A stretch of 64,000 nt of DNA from an uncultured Eubacterium sp. (GCA_910580075.1 CAJTVR010000009.1:18688-82687); one strand, 5' to 3'; counted from the first letter of the stretch, positions 53,822 to 62,103 are shown. The notes: generated from the sequence alone by a model not told the origin. Numbers and translations: made by a program.

Positions 53822-55042
53822 ATGTCTGAAACAGGTTTTGCGGGTGTTTATCAGTTAGACAATGGATTTTATGGCTATAGATATGCAATAGTTATAAATG
53901 GCAAAAGGAAAGAAGCAAAGAAAGTAAGGAATGATTTGGGAAAGCCGTTTAAAACAGCGAAACAGGCAGCAAAAGCCAGAGAGATCGCAATAGTACAGGA
54001 GCAGTCGAAAGCATTATTACCGCAAAAAGCAAAAGTAGTAGGAAAGACTGTAGAGGAAGTATATGCAGAATATTGCGAAAAGGGTAGGAGTGGAAAAGCA
54101 TATTCTACAATCAAAAAATAGGATTCTTTATGGAACAATCATTTAAAAGAGCGGTTTGGGAAAAGATATATTGATGATATTACAGTAGCGGAAATACAGG
54201 ATTATCTGGAAGAATTATATTATGTTGATAATAGAGCATATTCTTATACAGAATCTTTTTTGAAAATGTTCTATCTGATATTTGGACAGGCATATTCAAG
54301 AAACTATATTGAAGTTGATTCTTATAATAAATTATGTATTAATAAAGACACTAAGATTCACATGCCAAAATTAAAAATAGATGATGATTTGGACATAGTT
54401 TATTTTAATGAAAAGCAGATGGAACGGTTAGACAGTTATTTTAAAGGTACAAATGCGGAAACAGCTTATATGCTGGGAAAATATTGTGGATTGAGAATTA
54501 ATGAATGTTATGGTTTAAAGTGGTCTGATGTAGATATTAAGAACGGTATTATTACAATAGACAGGCAGATGCAGTATCAAAACGGATTGATTAAACTGGT
54601 ATCTTTGAAAACCGGAAATGCAAGAAGGAAAATCTATATGTGCAGCAAATTAAAGAAATATTTTAAGAAGCTGTTAAAACAAAAGGAACAGGATAACAAA
54701 GAATTGGAATTACAACGGCAGCAGAACCAAACTATGATACAGGATTTGAATGGGGAAATGATCTCTTCTCTTGAACTGGTGAATTCTTTGCCTAATGGTA
54801 AGATACAGACTGTTAATTCCATGAAATATCATTCCAGAACATTACAGGAGAAGAACAATATTACATTCAAATACCATTACCTTAGACATACTTACGGTAC
54901 TAATTTGGCCGTTCTCAATACGCCGGAACATCTATTGTGTAACCAGATGGGACATAGTAACAGCCAGGTAACACATAAATATTATATTGCTGTATCTGAA
55001 AAAGGCATTGATGAACTGTTGAAAAATCTTGAAAAAATGTAA
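53822..55042 (+). pseudogene. Tyrosine integrase A, interrupted by one in-frame TAG
   Basis: A 406-codon frame whose only defect is TAG at codon 100, where the sister copy has CAA (Gln). The N-terminal AP2-like arm-binding domain (GVYQLDNGFYGYRYAIVINGKRK) is followed by a SAM-like core domain and a catalytic domain with Arg in CGLRINECYGLKW, His and Arg in YHYLRHTYGTNLA and His/Tyr in GHSNSQVTHKYY. It resembles Tn916-type integrases. The downstream part alone (from an ATG at 54260) would keep catalysis but not arm binding. Either a recent pseudogene or a readthrough product. Confidence 0.85.
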
Positions 55043-55085
55043 TGGCATAAGACGAAACTAAAGAAAAAGGAAGGTGAGCAGACAA

Positions 55086-55316
55086 GTGGAAGAACTGTAT
55101 TCGATTATGAGAGAATTGTTAGAGGTAGAATATAATCAAAAGTCTTTGCTTCATATTATAAAGCAGTTGGAAAAAAATTGCGGTACGGAACAGAAAGAAG
55201 AGATGCAGCTGATTGTTAATAGCACTAAATATTATTTAGAAGCATTACAAATAGATTTGAAGAAATCAATTAATAGAATGGATAAATACATAGCGGAAAC
55301 CGCTAAAGAAAAATAG
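55086..55316 (+). CDS. Small helical protein downstream of integrase A
   Basis: 76 residues from GTG 55086, the position equivalent to the ATG of the sister copy; a GTG 12 bases earlier is also in frame. The product is charged and likely coiled-coil (ELYSIMRELLEVEYNQKSLLHIIKQLEK, EALQIDLKKSINRMDKYIAETAKEK). Family not recognised. The homologous ORF in unit B is frame-shifted. Confidence 0.6.
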   Translation: MEELYSIMRELLEVEYNQKSLLHIIKQLEKNCGTEQKEEMQLIVNSTKYYLEALQIDLKKSINRMDKYIAETAKEK

Positions 55317-55338
55317 GAAAAGAGCAGCAGTAGAGCAG

Positions 55339-55381
55339 CAATAGGCAGCAGTTCCAGAAGAATAATTACTGCTGCCTATTG
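55339..55381. terminator. Bidirectional terminator in unit A
   Basis: CAATAGGCAGCAGT (55339-55352) and ACTGCTGCCTATTG (55368-55381) form a perfect 14-pair stem between the convergent small ORF and XRE gene. The XRE stop codon lies in its right arm. A near-identical hairpin is at 61523-61565. Confidence 0.85.
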
Positions 55382-55600
55382 TTTTGGATATTCTGTTTTG
55401 ATGTTGCTTGCACCTGTAATATAGTCCATAGATACGTTGTAAAATTTGGCAAGAATTAAAAGACTGTCAACGGGGATTCTTGTCTTGCCACTTTCATAAT
55501 CGGCATAGGTTCGTTGTCCGATATGCAGACGGTCTGCTATTTTCTGTTGTGTTAAAGAATTATCTTCTCTGATTTCTCTTATTCGTTCGTTATATTTCAT
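55376..55600 (-). CDS. XRE-family repressor, unit A
   Basis: 74 residues from ATG 55600, preceded by AGAGGTG. A complete Cro/CI helix-turn-helix: NSLTQQKIADRLHIGQRTYADYESGKTRIPVDSLLILAKFYNVSMDYITG. Almost identical to the unit B copy. A conserved inverted repeat within the divergent promoter (55654-55670) is its probable operator, so it likely represses the plus-strand genes of the element. Confidence 0.9.
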   Translation of the reverse strand: MKYNERIREIREDNSLTQQKIADRLHIGQRTYADYESGKTRIPVDSLLILAKFYNVSMDYITGASNIKTEYPKQ

Positions 55601-55645
55601 AGATAGCACCTCTTGAAATAAGTATAAAGAATATGAAGATAATTC

Positions 55646-55674
55646 TTGACAAATAGAGTTATAAACTCTAAAAT
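55646..55674 (+). promoter_or_regulatory. Operator-promoter of unit A
   Basis: TTGACA (55646-55651), 17 bases, TAAAAT (55669-55674). TAGAGTT and AACTCTA (55654-55660, 55664-55670) are inverted around ATA inside the spacer. Exactly conserved in unit B. Confidence 0.8.
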
Positions 55675-55714
55675 ATAGTAGAAAGAGATAATTAATTAAG
55701 GAGGCGAGAGAAAA

Positions 55715-55777
55715 ATGGAGTATATGGGTACAAAAGAGGCGGCTGAAAAATGGGGTTATACACAAAGCACTGTTTAG
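55715..55777 (+). pseudogene. Truncated excisionase-like helix-turn-helix
   Basis: AAGGAGGCGAGAG precedes an ORF of 20 residues, MEYMGTKEAAEKWGYTQSTV, that matches the start of Xis/MerR-like HTH proteins and then meets TAG. Probably the remnant of the element's excisionase, cut off at the recognition helix. Confidence 0.6.
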
Positions 55778-55866
55778 GATTTTGATTTAACCAAAAAAAT
55801 ATAAGTGGAATAAAACATATAATCAATTAGCTAGTTTTTGTATTGATATTAGAAGGAGAAATATAT

Positions 55867-56496
55867 ATGCGAAAAAGAAAAATTATGCCTATTATTTTAT
55901 TTGTTATATTGGCTATAATCGGCTTTGCGTTATTCGTGAAATTTGATACACCTCGAAAATTTTATTTAAATAATATTTCTGATTATGAAGCACATAACAG
56001 TTTTGCGCCACCTGTTGAATGGTATTTGTATTCAAAACAGAGTATTGGTAAAACAACTTTTGGATATTATAGTGGAATAATATTGGGTTTACTTGGGATA
56101 ATTGGAACTGTAGCTACTATTTTTATCAATTTACTACCTGATAACAATAAAAGTAATGGTTATTGTAATATTTTAAAACATGTTTTACTCTTGTTATTAA
56201 CTTTTGGTATTTATTATCTTATTTGGATTTATCGCACAACAAAATATTTAAATCAAGTAAAAGGTGTTCAACAGAGAAATCCAACAAGTAAGTTATTACT
56301 CTGCATTTTTGTTCCGTTTTATTTGATTTATTGGATTTATATAAGTGCTCAACTAATTGATAAATTAGCATATTCAAAGGGTGTTGAGTCTAATATTGTT
56401 ACTATTTGTTCAGTTCTTGCAATATTTATCAACATTATACCGCCAATAATTATGCAAGACAAAATAAATATAATAGCAACTGCTATAAATACTTAA
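55867..56496 (+). CDS. Membrane protein with DUF4234-like segment
   Basis: 209 residues from ATG 55867 (AAGGAG upstream). An N-terminal membrane helix (~5-24), a second near 74-94, then HVLLLLLTFGIYYLIWIYRTTKYLNQV, the repeated pattern of DUF4234 proteins, and two further helices. No known function. Strongly AT-rich codon use and position within the mobile unit mark it as cargo. Confidence 0.65.
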   Translation: MRKRKIMPIILFVILAIIGFALFVKFDTPRKFYLNNISDYEAHNSFAPPVEWYLYSKQSIGKTTFGYYSGIILGLLGIIGTVATIFINLLPDNNKSNGYCNILKHVLLLLLTFGIYYLIWIYRTTKYLNQVKGVQQRNPTSKLLLCIFVPFYLIYWIYISAQLIDKLAYSKGVESNIVTICSVLAIFINIIPPIIMQDKINIIATAINT

Positions 56497-56545
56497 CTAA
56501 ATGCATATTTGGAAATTGGTATAACAATTAAAAATATGCAAGAAC

Positions 56546-56579
56546 AGTGACAGGATTTTAATTTTCTGTCACTTTTTTT
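56546..56579 (+). terminator. Terminator after the DUF4234-like gene
   Basis: AGTGACAG (56546-56553) pairs with CTGTCACT (56566-56573), followed by TTTTTTT. Confidence 0.85.
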
Positions 56580-56732
56580 AATATTATTATGCATTTATCA
56601 TTTTGGTACTAACTAAATAAAATAATTTTATCCAAGTACAAAATTATGTACACTTATACCACTATAATTAGATATATCAAATGAACGAAAACAAAAGAAC
56701 AAATAACAACTATACAGGAGGAGATTATAACC

Positions 56733-57128
56733 ATGAGCAAGAACACAAACTATACAATCAACTTTGAAGCAGAAGAAATCATTATCACAAAGAAGTTCGG
56801 AAAAGCTGCAAGCCAGATCGGTACACCGGAATTTAAGGTAATGCAGCAGTTGAGAAAAGAGTTTACAGGTTTTTCATTCGTGTATAAGACAATTGAAAAG
56901 AAAGAAAATAAAAAGTCTTATAAAGGCTTGAGCATTGATGAAATGAAAAGGTTCATATCTAATAGAACAGATGAAGAAATGGATATGTTTGAGAAGGTAT
57001 TGGAACTGGCTTCAAACAGACAGGGAAAATATGCAGTAGTAAAGAAATGGTTTTTGGATAATTATAAAGAAGCCTATGCAACAGAAATTGAAAAGATTAA
57101 AGAAAATAAAGAAAGCGAAGCAGCTTAA
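56733..57128 (+). CDS. Mobile-element protein, paralogue 1
   Basis: 131 residues; AGGAGG precedes the ATG. N-terminal YTINFEAEEIIITKKFGKAAS, central KKSYKGLSIDEMKRFISN and C-terminal YAVVKKWFLDNYKE. The last two blocks are shared with the next gene, so the two are diverged tandem duplicates. I recall similar short proteins on clostridial integrative elements, but no function is known. Soluble, charged, no catalytic motif. Confidence 0.65.
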   Translation: MSKNTNYTINFEAEEIIITKKFGKAASQIGTPEFKVMQQLRKEFTGFSFVYKTIEKKENKKSYKGLSIDEMKRFISNRTDEEMDMFEKVLELASNRQGKYAVVKKWFLDNYKEAYATEIEKIKENKESEAA

Positions 57129-57155
57129 ATTATATAGAGGAACAAAGGAGAAAAA

Positions 57156-57554
57156 ATGAGAGATATTATGTTTGACGCAATTATAAATACAATTACTATT
57201 AGCAGAAGTTTTTATGACGCTTCAAAAGAATTCGGTTCAGAGGAACAAAAGCAGTTAGCAGACATTAAAAAAGAATATCCTCATATGGCTATTGCGGTCA
57301 AGTCTAAGAGAACAGGCAGCAGAAAAAGTGAATTTAAAGGTCTTACATATGATTATATGAGAAGATTCATCAGGATTATGGACAGAGAAAATATTGTTAC
57401 TTTTGAAGATGTTATTGCTCATTATGAAGAATTTGGCTATGATTCCGGCAAACTGTATCAGTGCGTAAAAGACTGGTTTTTAAGAACTTATCCAGATCAT
57501 AAGGATATGATTGTAAATTCTACGCCGATAAGAAACCAAAAGATAGTTGCGTAA
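57156..57554 (+). CDS. Mobile-element protein, paralogue 2
   Basis: 132 residues; AAAGGAG precedes the ATG. It shares with the upstream gene an ITISRSFYDASKEFGS-type start, SEFKGLTYDYMRRFI and YQCVKDWFLRTYPD. Probably co-transcribed with it (28-base gap). Function unknown. The stretch 57555-57739 downstream has no gene. Confidence 0.65.
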   Translation: MRDIMFDAIINTITISRSFYDASKEFGSEEQKQLADIKKEYPHMAIAVKSKRTGSRKSEFKGLTYDYMRRFIRIMDRENIVTFEDVIAHYEEFGYDSGKLYQCVKDWFLRTYPDHKDMIVNSTPIRNQKIVA

Positions 57555-57739
57555 AATATGTGCAGCAGTACGGGGAGGGGGCTATTTCGGGCAGATACAG
57601 TAATGGATTGCCGTTTTCGCCTTTCCGCACTTGGAATATTTCAAAAGCAGATGGAACAGGGAAAACGGTCAAAAACAATAAAAAAATAACAAGCATTTAA
57701 AATAATAGAAGGTATATGTTATTTGGAGAATAACGGACG

Positions 57740-58117
57740 TTATCGGCAATAGTTTTCTGCTACACTGTCAATCATAGATTTAAAAGCATCTGCTGTTGAA
57801 TCAGGCGATAGTATTTTGACGTTTTTCCCAAGCCCAAATACCCACGCGAAAAACTGTGGGCTGATATTGACCGTTATGCGGACTATAAAAGAATCTGGAT
57901 TATCAAAATTTGGTCTGATATTGGCGGATTCTCCGAATCTGTCAATGAAAACGCCAACAAGGAAATTGGCAGCTTCAATTGTAACAGTTTCTTCTTTACC
58001 GCCAAACATGCCAAAAGTTTTTCTTGAATAATCCACAATATCAAAAGACTGGAATAATTCTTTGCCGGTTCTTGCGGTATTTGTAACAGTGATAGACTGC
58101 ATTTTATGCTTATTCAA
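57740..58117 (-). pseudogene. WYL-protein C-terminal fragment, unit A
   Basis: 125 residues from a weak TTG. It matches the C-terminal half of the unit B WYL protein (MQSITVTNTARTGKELFQSF, RFGESANIRPNFDNPDSF, PQFFAWVFGLGKNVKIL), i.e. the tail after the WYL core. The WYL core itself is missing. Starts overlapping the wHTH stop, so a deletion may have joined them. Expression as a separate protein is doubtful. Confidence 0.6.
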
Positions 58118-58694
58118 AAATTAAAGCTTGTTCGTAAGTTGTTCCTATAGTTATGTATATTTCTCCGCATTTCTTTTTGACGGGTTTAATTAATATTCTA
58201 AAATAATCAAATTGTAGGTTAGCAATTATTTTTATTGCTCTGCCAACAGTAGACATACTACAATTAGTAAATTCGCCTATTTTTTTATAGGTTACAATGT
58301 TTTCAGGCACTTTAGATATATCCAATAATGCAAGGAAAACTTTTAAAAGGTTTTCCCATGATACTTTATTTGCAGCAGTCCATAGCTGGTTATACCATGT
58401 TCTTTTTAATTTGGACTGGTATGTTTTTTCAGCTATATTACTTAAATTAATAGTGTAAATTTTCTTATCTTCTGACATAGTAATATAGTTATTATTTGCA
58501 AGATAGTTAAGGGCAGAATTTATTTTGTTCTTATTACCGGACGAATTTTGTATAGACAGGTTTTTACAAAAGGCAGTCAATTCTCCTTTAAAAGTTCCTG
58601 TATTGTCTGCTAGTTCTGTGATGATTGCCAGAATTTTAAAATGGTATTTTTCAAGCATAAACCATTCTTTAGAAAAAATAAGTTCATCTTCCAT
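58110..58694 (-). CDS. Winged-HTH protein of unit A
   Basis: 194 residues from ATG 58694, equivalent to the sister gene's start. The N-terminal part (MEDELIFSKEWFMLEKYHFKILAIITELADNTGTFKG, GNKNKINSALNYLANNNYITMS) looks like a winged helix; a second helix-turn-helix-like segment is near 140-165 (VTYKKIGEFTNCSMSTVGRAIKIIANL). It may be a replication or transcription regulator of the element. Family not identified. Confidence 0.6.
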   Translation of the reverse strand: MEDELIFSKEWFMLEKYHFKILAIITELADNTGTFKGELTAFCKNLSIQNSSGNKNKINSALNYLANNNYITMSEDKKIYTINLSNIAEKTYQSKLKRTWYNQLWTAANKVSWENLLKVFLALLDISKVPENIVTYKKIGEFTNCSMSTVGRAIKIIANLQFDYFRILIKPVKKKCGEIYITIGTTYEQALIFE

Positions 58695-58833
58695 TGTCAT
58701 TCCTTCACTTTTGAATTTTTTTTGTATTTATACTAATATTTTATCATAATTTTTGTATGGAATAAAAAATGTGGAAAATGCCGGATTGAATGATTAATAG
58801 AATTTCAAAAAATTAGAATATTATGGAAAGTAG

Positions 58834-58866
58834 AAAGCAGCAGTTGGTTTTAAACTGCTGCTTTTT
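58834..58866. terminator. Terminator hairpin in unit A
   Basis: AAAGCAGCAGTT (58834-58845) pairs with AACTGCTGCTTT (58853-58864), T run following on the plus strand. Confidence 0.75.
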
Positions 58867-58895
58867 TTAATATGATTCATAGTGCATCAAAGCAT

Positions 58896-59084
58896 TTATG
58901 ATATATTGGCTTTTCTGTATGTGTTACGGTTTTTTGCTGCCAGCCGGAATGCTTTTTCCATTGCCGGGGTAAGTTCGGGAGAATCTTCATCATATATAAT
59001 CTCTTTCTTCGCAGCTTCTTCAATCTGCCTGATCTGCTCTTTTGTAGGCTTTTGGTTTCTATCTAAAGTAACTGTCCGTATCAT
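58896..59084 (-). CDS. brnA: BrnA-like antitoxin
   Basis: 62 residues from ATG 59084 (AAAGGAG upstream, overlapping the toxin's 3' end by 26 bases). Charged and helical: KPTKEQIRQIEEAAKKEIIYDEDSPELTPAMEKAFRLAAKNRNT. The DSPELT element is common in BrnA-family antitoxins. Encoded directly after a BrnT-like toxin, as in the known brnTA operons, where the antitoxin represses its own promoter. Confidence 0.75.
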   Translation of the reverse strand: MIRTVTLDRNQKPTKEQIRQIEEAAKKEIIYDEDSPELTPAMEKAFRLAAKNRNTYRKANIS

Positions 59085-59340
59085 AATAAATACTCCTTTC
59101 TGTTTTGTTGGCAAGCCTTGCTGAAATTAGGCGTATGTTCTGTTTACGTTCTGTATAAACAACAAACAGAACATCGTTTACCATTCCTATTGTATTGTAA
59201 CGGTCTTCATTAATACTGTGTTCTGTATCATATATTTCAATGCGCTGTAAATCGTTAAAAACAAGCATTGCTGTTTCAAAATCAATACCATGTTTTTTTA
59301 AATTCAACTGGTTTTTATCTTCATCCCATTCAAATTTCAA
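59059..59340 (-). CDS. brnT: BrnT-like RNase toxin
   Basis: 93 residues with the BrnT pattern: MKFEWDEDKNQLNLKKHGIDFETAMLVFND, EDRYNTIGMVNDVLFVVYTER and IRLISARLANKTERSIYY. BrnT has a RelE-like RNase fold; the R-x-ISAR segment with C-terminal E-R-Y is typical. Forms a toxin-antitoxin pair with the downstream gene and may help retain the mobile unit. Confidence 0.85.
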   Translation of the reverse strand: MKFEWDEDKNQLNLKKHGIDFETAMLVFNDLQRIEIYDTEHSINEDRYNTIGMVNDVLFVVYTERKQNIRLISARLANKTERSIYYDTDSYFR

Positions 59341-59707
59341 TGCAATATCCTCTGTTTATAGATTAAACTTATAAAATATGTGTGATTATTATACACCTGT
59401 TTTTGCGAAAATTCAAATGATAAATTGATATAAACAAGACATGATGCCATGTAATTGCAGAGAGATATCATTGTTAGTATAGAAGCAGCAGTGTAAATGT
59501 AAGAAATTGTTGAAAGAATGTAAAAATTGTATATATTTGCAGTTGAGTTACTTATAGTTGTTGTAAAGTTATAAAAAAGAAAAGCTTGCAAATACAGGTT
59601 TTCGGAGGTAAAATTAAAGAAAGAAAAAAGTATACTTTGCAGAAAGTACACTTTATAGGGAAAAGAAAGATTGTAAAAAAGAAAAAGTACACTTTTCTTC
59701 CGCTAAA
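59341..59707. other. Right end of unit A with arm-like repeats
   Basis: No gene. ATAGTTGTTGT near 59554 is the exact inverse of ACAACAACTAT at the unit's left end. AAAGTATACTTT (59628), AAAGTACACTT (59643-59653) and AAAAGTACACTT (59683-59694) repeat the left-end motif. AGTTGTTGTAA.GTT..TAAAAA and CTTGCAAATACA also occur at 63912-63953, the corresponding place in unit B. Confidence 0.6.
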
Positions 59708-59738
59708 AAAGAGGACAGACACTACCTGTCCATCCTCT
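59708..59738 (-). terminator. Terminator of the rubrerythrin remnant B
   Basis: GAGGACAG and CTGTCC.TCCTC pair (one bulged base); on the minus strand TTTTTTAG follows. It lies 26 bases beyond the rubrerythrin stop. Confidence 0.7.
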
Positions 59739-59763
59739 TTCCATTTTAAAATCCATATAAATA

Positions 59764-59900
59764 TTAGCCAAAATATCTCTTTAATAAGCCGGCAAATGCT
59801 TTTCCATGTCTTGCCTCATCTCTTGCCATTTCATGAACGTATCATGGATTGCATCCAGATTAACAGCTTTTGCTAATGCAGTATTTTTAAGGCTTTGAGT
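59764..59900 (-). pseudogene. Rubrerythrin 3'-end remnant, copy B
   Basis: Minus-strand reading gives LKNTALAKAVNLDAIHDT, then after a one-base deletion HEMARDEARHGKAFAGLLKRYFG and a stop, i.e. an authentic rubrerythrin C-terminus with its terminator. The 5' part is missing. Homologous to 53609-53727. Confidence 0.75.
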
Positions 59901-59907
59901 ATAACAT

Positions 59908-59983
59908 AAAGGACAATATTTAGGACAACTTAACAACAACTATGAATAACCTCTTTAGAAGTTGGGACAACAAAAGGACAATT
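59908..59983. other. Arm-like integrase repeats, unit B left end
   Basis: AAAGGACAAT (59908-59917) and AAAAGGACAATT (59972-59983), with partial GGGACAAC and TAGGACAAC, occupy the same places as AAAAGTACACTT in unit A. TTAACAACAACTAT is conserved between the units (59930). AAAGAACAATAT near 63975 may be the right-end partner. Confidence 0.55.
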
Positions 59984-60000
59984 TCTAAGGAGGTTTTATC

Positions 60001-61220
60001 ATGTCTGAACAACAATTATCAGGAGTATATCAGCTAGATAATGGTTATTGGGGTTATCGCTTCGTTATTACTGTAAATGGAAAAAAGAAAGCACAAAAGA
60101 GGGTAAAAGATGAATCGGGAAAACCATTTAAGACATAGAAACAGGCAGCAAGAGCGAGAAGTGCTGCACTGATACAGGAACAGACTAAAATGTCACTTCC
60201 TCCGCAAAAAGAAGCAGTTAGAAAGACTGTAGAGGAAGTCTATACAGAATATTGTGAAAAGGGAAGAAGCGGAAAAGCATATTCTACCATAAAGAAACAA
60301 GATTCTTTATGGAACAATCATTTAAAAGACCGGTTCGGAAAAAGATATATTGATGATATTACAGTAGCGGAAATACAAGATTATCTGGAAGAATTATATT
60401 ACATTGACAACAGAGCATATTCTTATACAGAATCTTTTTTGAAAATGTTTTATTTGATATTTGGACAGGCATATTCAAGAAATTAATTGCAGTTGATTCT
60501 TATAATAAATTATGTATTAATAAAGACACTAAGATTCATATGCCAAAATTAAAAATAGATGATGATCTGGATATAGTTTATTTTGATGAAAAGCAGATAG
60601 AACAGTTAGACGGATATTTTAAAGATACAAATGCGGAAACCGCATATATGTTAGGAAAATATTGCGGATTGAGAATTAATGAATGTTATGGCCTGAAATG
60701 GTCTAATGTAGATATTAAAAATGGTATTATAACAATAGACAGGCAGATGCAATATCAGGATGGACTGATTAAGATGGTATCGTTAAAAACAAGAAACGCA
60801 AGAAGAAAAGTGTATATGTGCAGCAAATTAAAAAAATATTTTAAGAAGCTGATAAAACAATGGAAACAGGATAACAAAGAATTGGAATTGCAGCGGCAGC
60901 AGAATCAAACTATGATACAGGATTTGAATGGTGAAATGATCTCTTCTCTTGAACTGGTGAATTCTTTGCCTAATGGTAAGATACAGACTGTTAATTCCAT
61001 GAAATATCATTCCAGAACATTACAGGAGAAGAACAATATTACATTCAAATACCATTACCTTAGACATACTTACGGTACTAATTTGGCCGTTCTCAATACG
61101 CCGGAACATCTATTGTGTAACCAGATGGGACATAGTAACAGCCAGGTAACACATAAATATTATATTGCTGTATCTGAAAAAGGCATTGATGAACTGTTGA
61201 AAAATCTTGAAAAAATGTAA
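60001..61220 (+). pseudogene. Tyrosine integrase B, TAG plus frameshift
   Basis: Homologue of integrase A. The frame from ATG 60001 (AAGGAGG upstream) meets TAG at codon 46, within KPFKT*KQAARARS, where copy A has GCG (Ala). The frame resumes to 60486, where a single-base deletion (AGAAATTAATT against AGAAACTATATT) causes a second break; the catalytic part 60540-61220 is open and carries CGLRINECYGLKW and YHYLRHTYGTNLA. The N-terminal domain differs clearly from copy A, while the last ~300 bases are almost identical. Inactive as full-length protein. Confidence 0.85.
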
Positions 61221-61262
61221 TGGCATAAGACGAAACTAAAGAAAAAGGAAGGGAATAGATAA

Positions 61263-61491
61263 ATGGAAGAACTTTATTCGATTATGAGAGAATTGTTAGA
61301 GGTAGAATATAATCAAAAATCTTTGCTTCATAATAAAGCAGTTGGAAAAAAATTGCGGTATGGAACAGAAAGAAGAGGTACAGTTGATTGTTAATGGAAC
61401 TAAATATTATTTGGAAACATTGCAAGTGGATTTAAAGAAATCAATCAATAGAATGGATAAATACATAGCGGAAACCGCAAGGAAATATTAA
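61263..61491 (+). pseudogene. Frame-shifted small helical ORF, unit B
   Basis: MEELYSIMRELLEVEYNQKS matches the unit A gene, then a two-base deletion (CATAATAAAG against CATATTATAAAG) shifts the frame to an early stop; similarity at DNA level continues to TACATAGCGGAAACCGC. Confidence 0.75.
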
Positions 61492-61522
61492 GACAGATTA
61501 GGCAAAGAGCAGCAGTAGAAAA

Positions 61523-61565
61523 CAATAGGCAGCAGTTCAAAAATAATAACTACTGCTGCCTATTG
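61523..61565. terminator. Bidirectional terminator in unit B
   Basis: CAATAGGCAGCAGT (61523-61536) and ACTGCTGCCTATTG (61552-61565), the same hairpin as in unit A. Confidence 0.85.
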
Positions 61566-61784
61566 TTTTGGATATTCGGTTTTGATGTTGCTTGCACCTG
61601 TAATATAGTCCATAGATACGTTGTAAAATTTGACAAGAATTAAAAGGCTGTCAACGGGGATTCCTGTCTTTCCGCTTTCATAATCGGTATAGGTTCGCTG
61701 ACCAATATGCAGACGGTCTGCTATTTTCTGTTGTGTTAAAGAATTATCTTCTCTGATTTCCCTGATACGTTCATTATACTTCAT
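61560..61784 (-). CDS. XRE-family repressor, unit B
   Basis: 74 residues, intact. It differs from the unit A protein at only a few places (YTDYESGKTGIPVDSLLILVKF against YADYESGKTRIPVDSLLILAKF). The recognition helix region (QQKIADRLHIGQRTY) is unchanged, and the operator is also unchanged, so the two units should repress one another. Confidence 0.9.
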   Translation of the reverse strand: MKYNERIREIREDNSLTQQKIADRLHIGQRTYTDYESGKTGIPVDSLLILVKFYNVSMDYITGASNIKTEYPKQ

Positions 61785-61829
61785 AGATAGCACCTCTTGA
61801 AATAAGTATAAAGAATATGAAGATAAATC

Positions 61830-61858
61830 TTGATAAATAGAGTTATAAACTCTAAGAT
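61830..61858 (+). promoter_or_regulatory. Operator-promoter of unit B
   Basis: TTGATA (61830-61835), 17 bases, TAAGAT (61853-61858), with the same TAGAGTT-ATA-AACTCTA operator (61838-61854). The -35 and -10 are weaker than in unit A. Confidence 0.75.
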
Positions 61859-61882
61859 ATATTTAGGAGGAGATAGTAACAA

Positions 61883-62083
61883 GTGGAGTACAAAGGAAGA
61901 TATTTAGTAAATATAAGAACAAAAACTATACACGATACTTTAAATTGTGTTCCTAGATGTAAATTGAACATGATGCAACAAGAAAATGCATTATTTTATA
62001 ATACGTTACAAGAAGCATTGGAATATCCTAATAAAATAACACCAAGGACAAAAAAGTGTAAATTTTGTCTGAAAGAAAAATAA
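61883..62083 (+). CDS. Small Ada-type zinc-binding-like protein
   Basis: 66 residues from GTG 61883 (AGGAGGAGAT upstream). The pattern YLVNIRTKTIHDTLNCVPRC, ALFYNTLQEALEY and CKFC fits the small zinc fold found at the N-terminus of Ada and at the end of some nucleases, with four cysteines as candidate ligands (the two in CVPRC plus CKFC). Occurs in unit B at the place of the excisionase-like remnant of unit A. Function unknown. Confidence 0.6.
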   Translation: MEYKGRYLVNIRTKTIHDTLNCVPRCKLNMMQQENALFYNTLQEALEYPNKITPRTKKCKFCLKEK

Positions 62084-62103
62084 AAACAAAGGAAGGAATT
62101 AAT

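Noticed and set aside
59586..59876. Plus-strand 96-residue Lys-rich ORF at the unit junction
   Set aside because: It reads through arm-like repeats, a terminator and the antisense of the rubrerythrin remnant, so it is not a gene.
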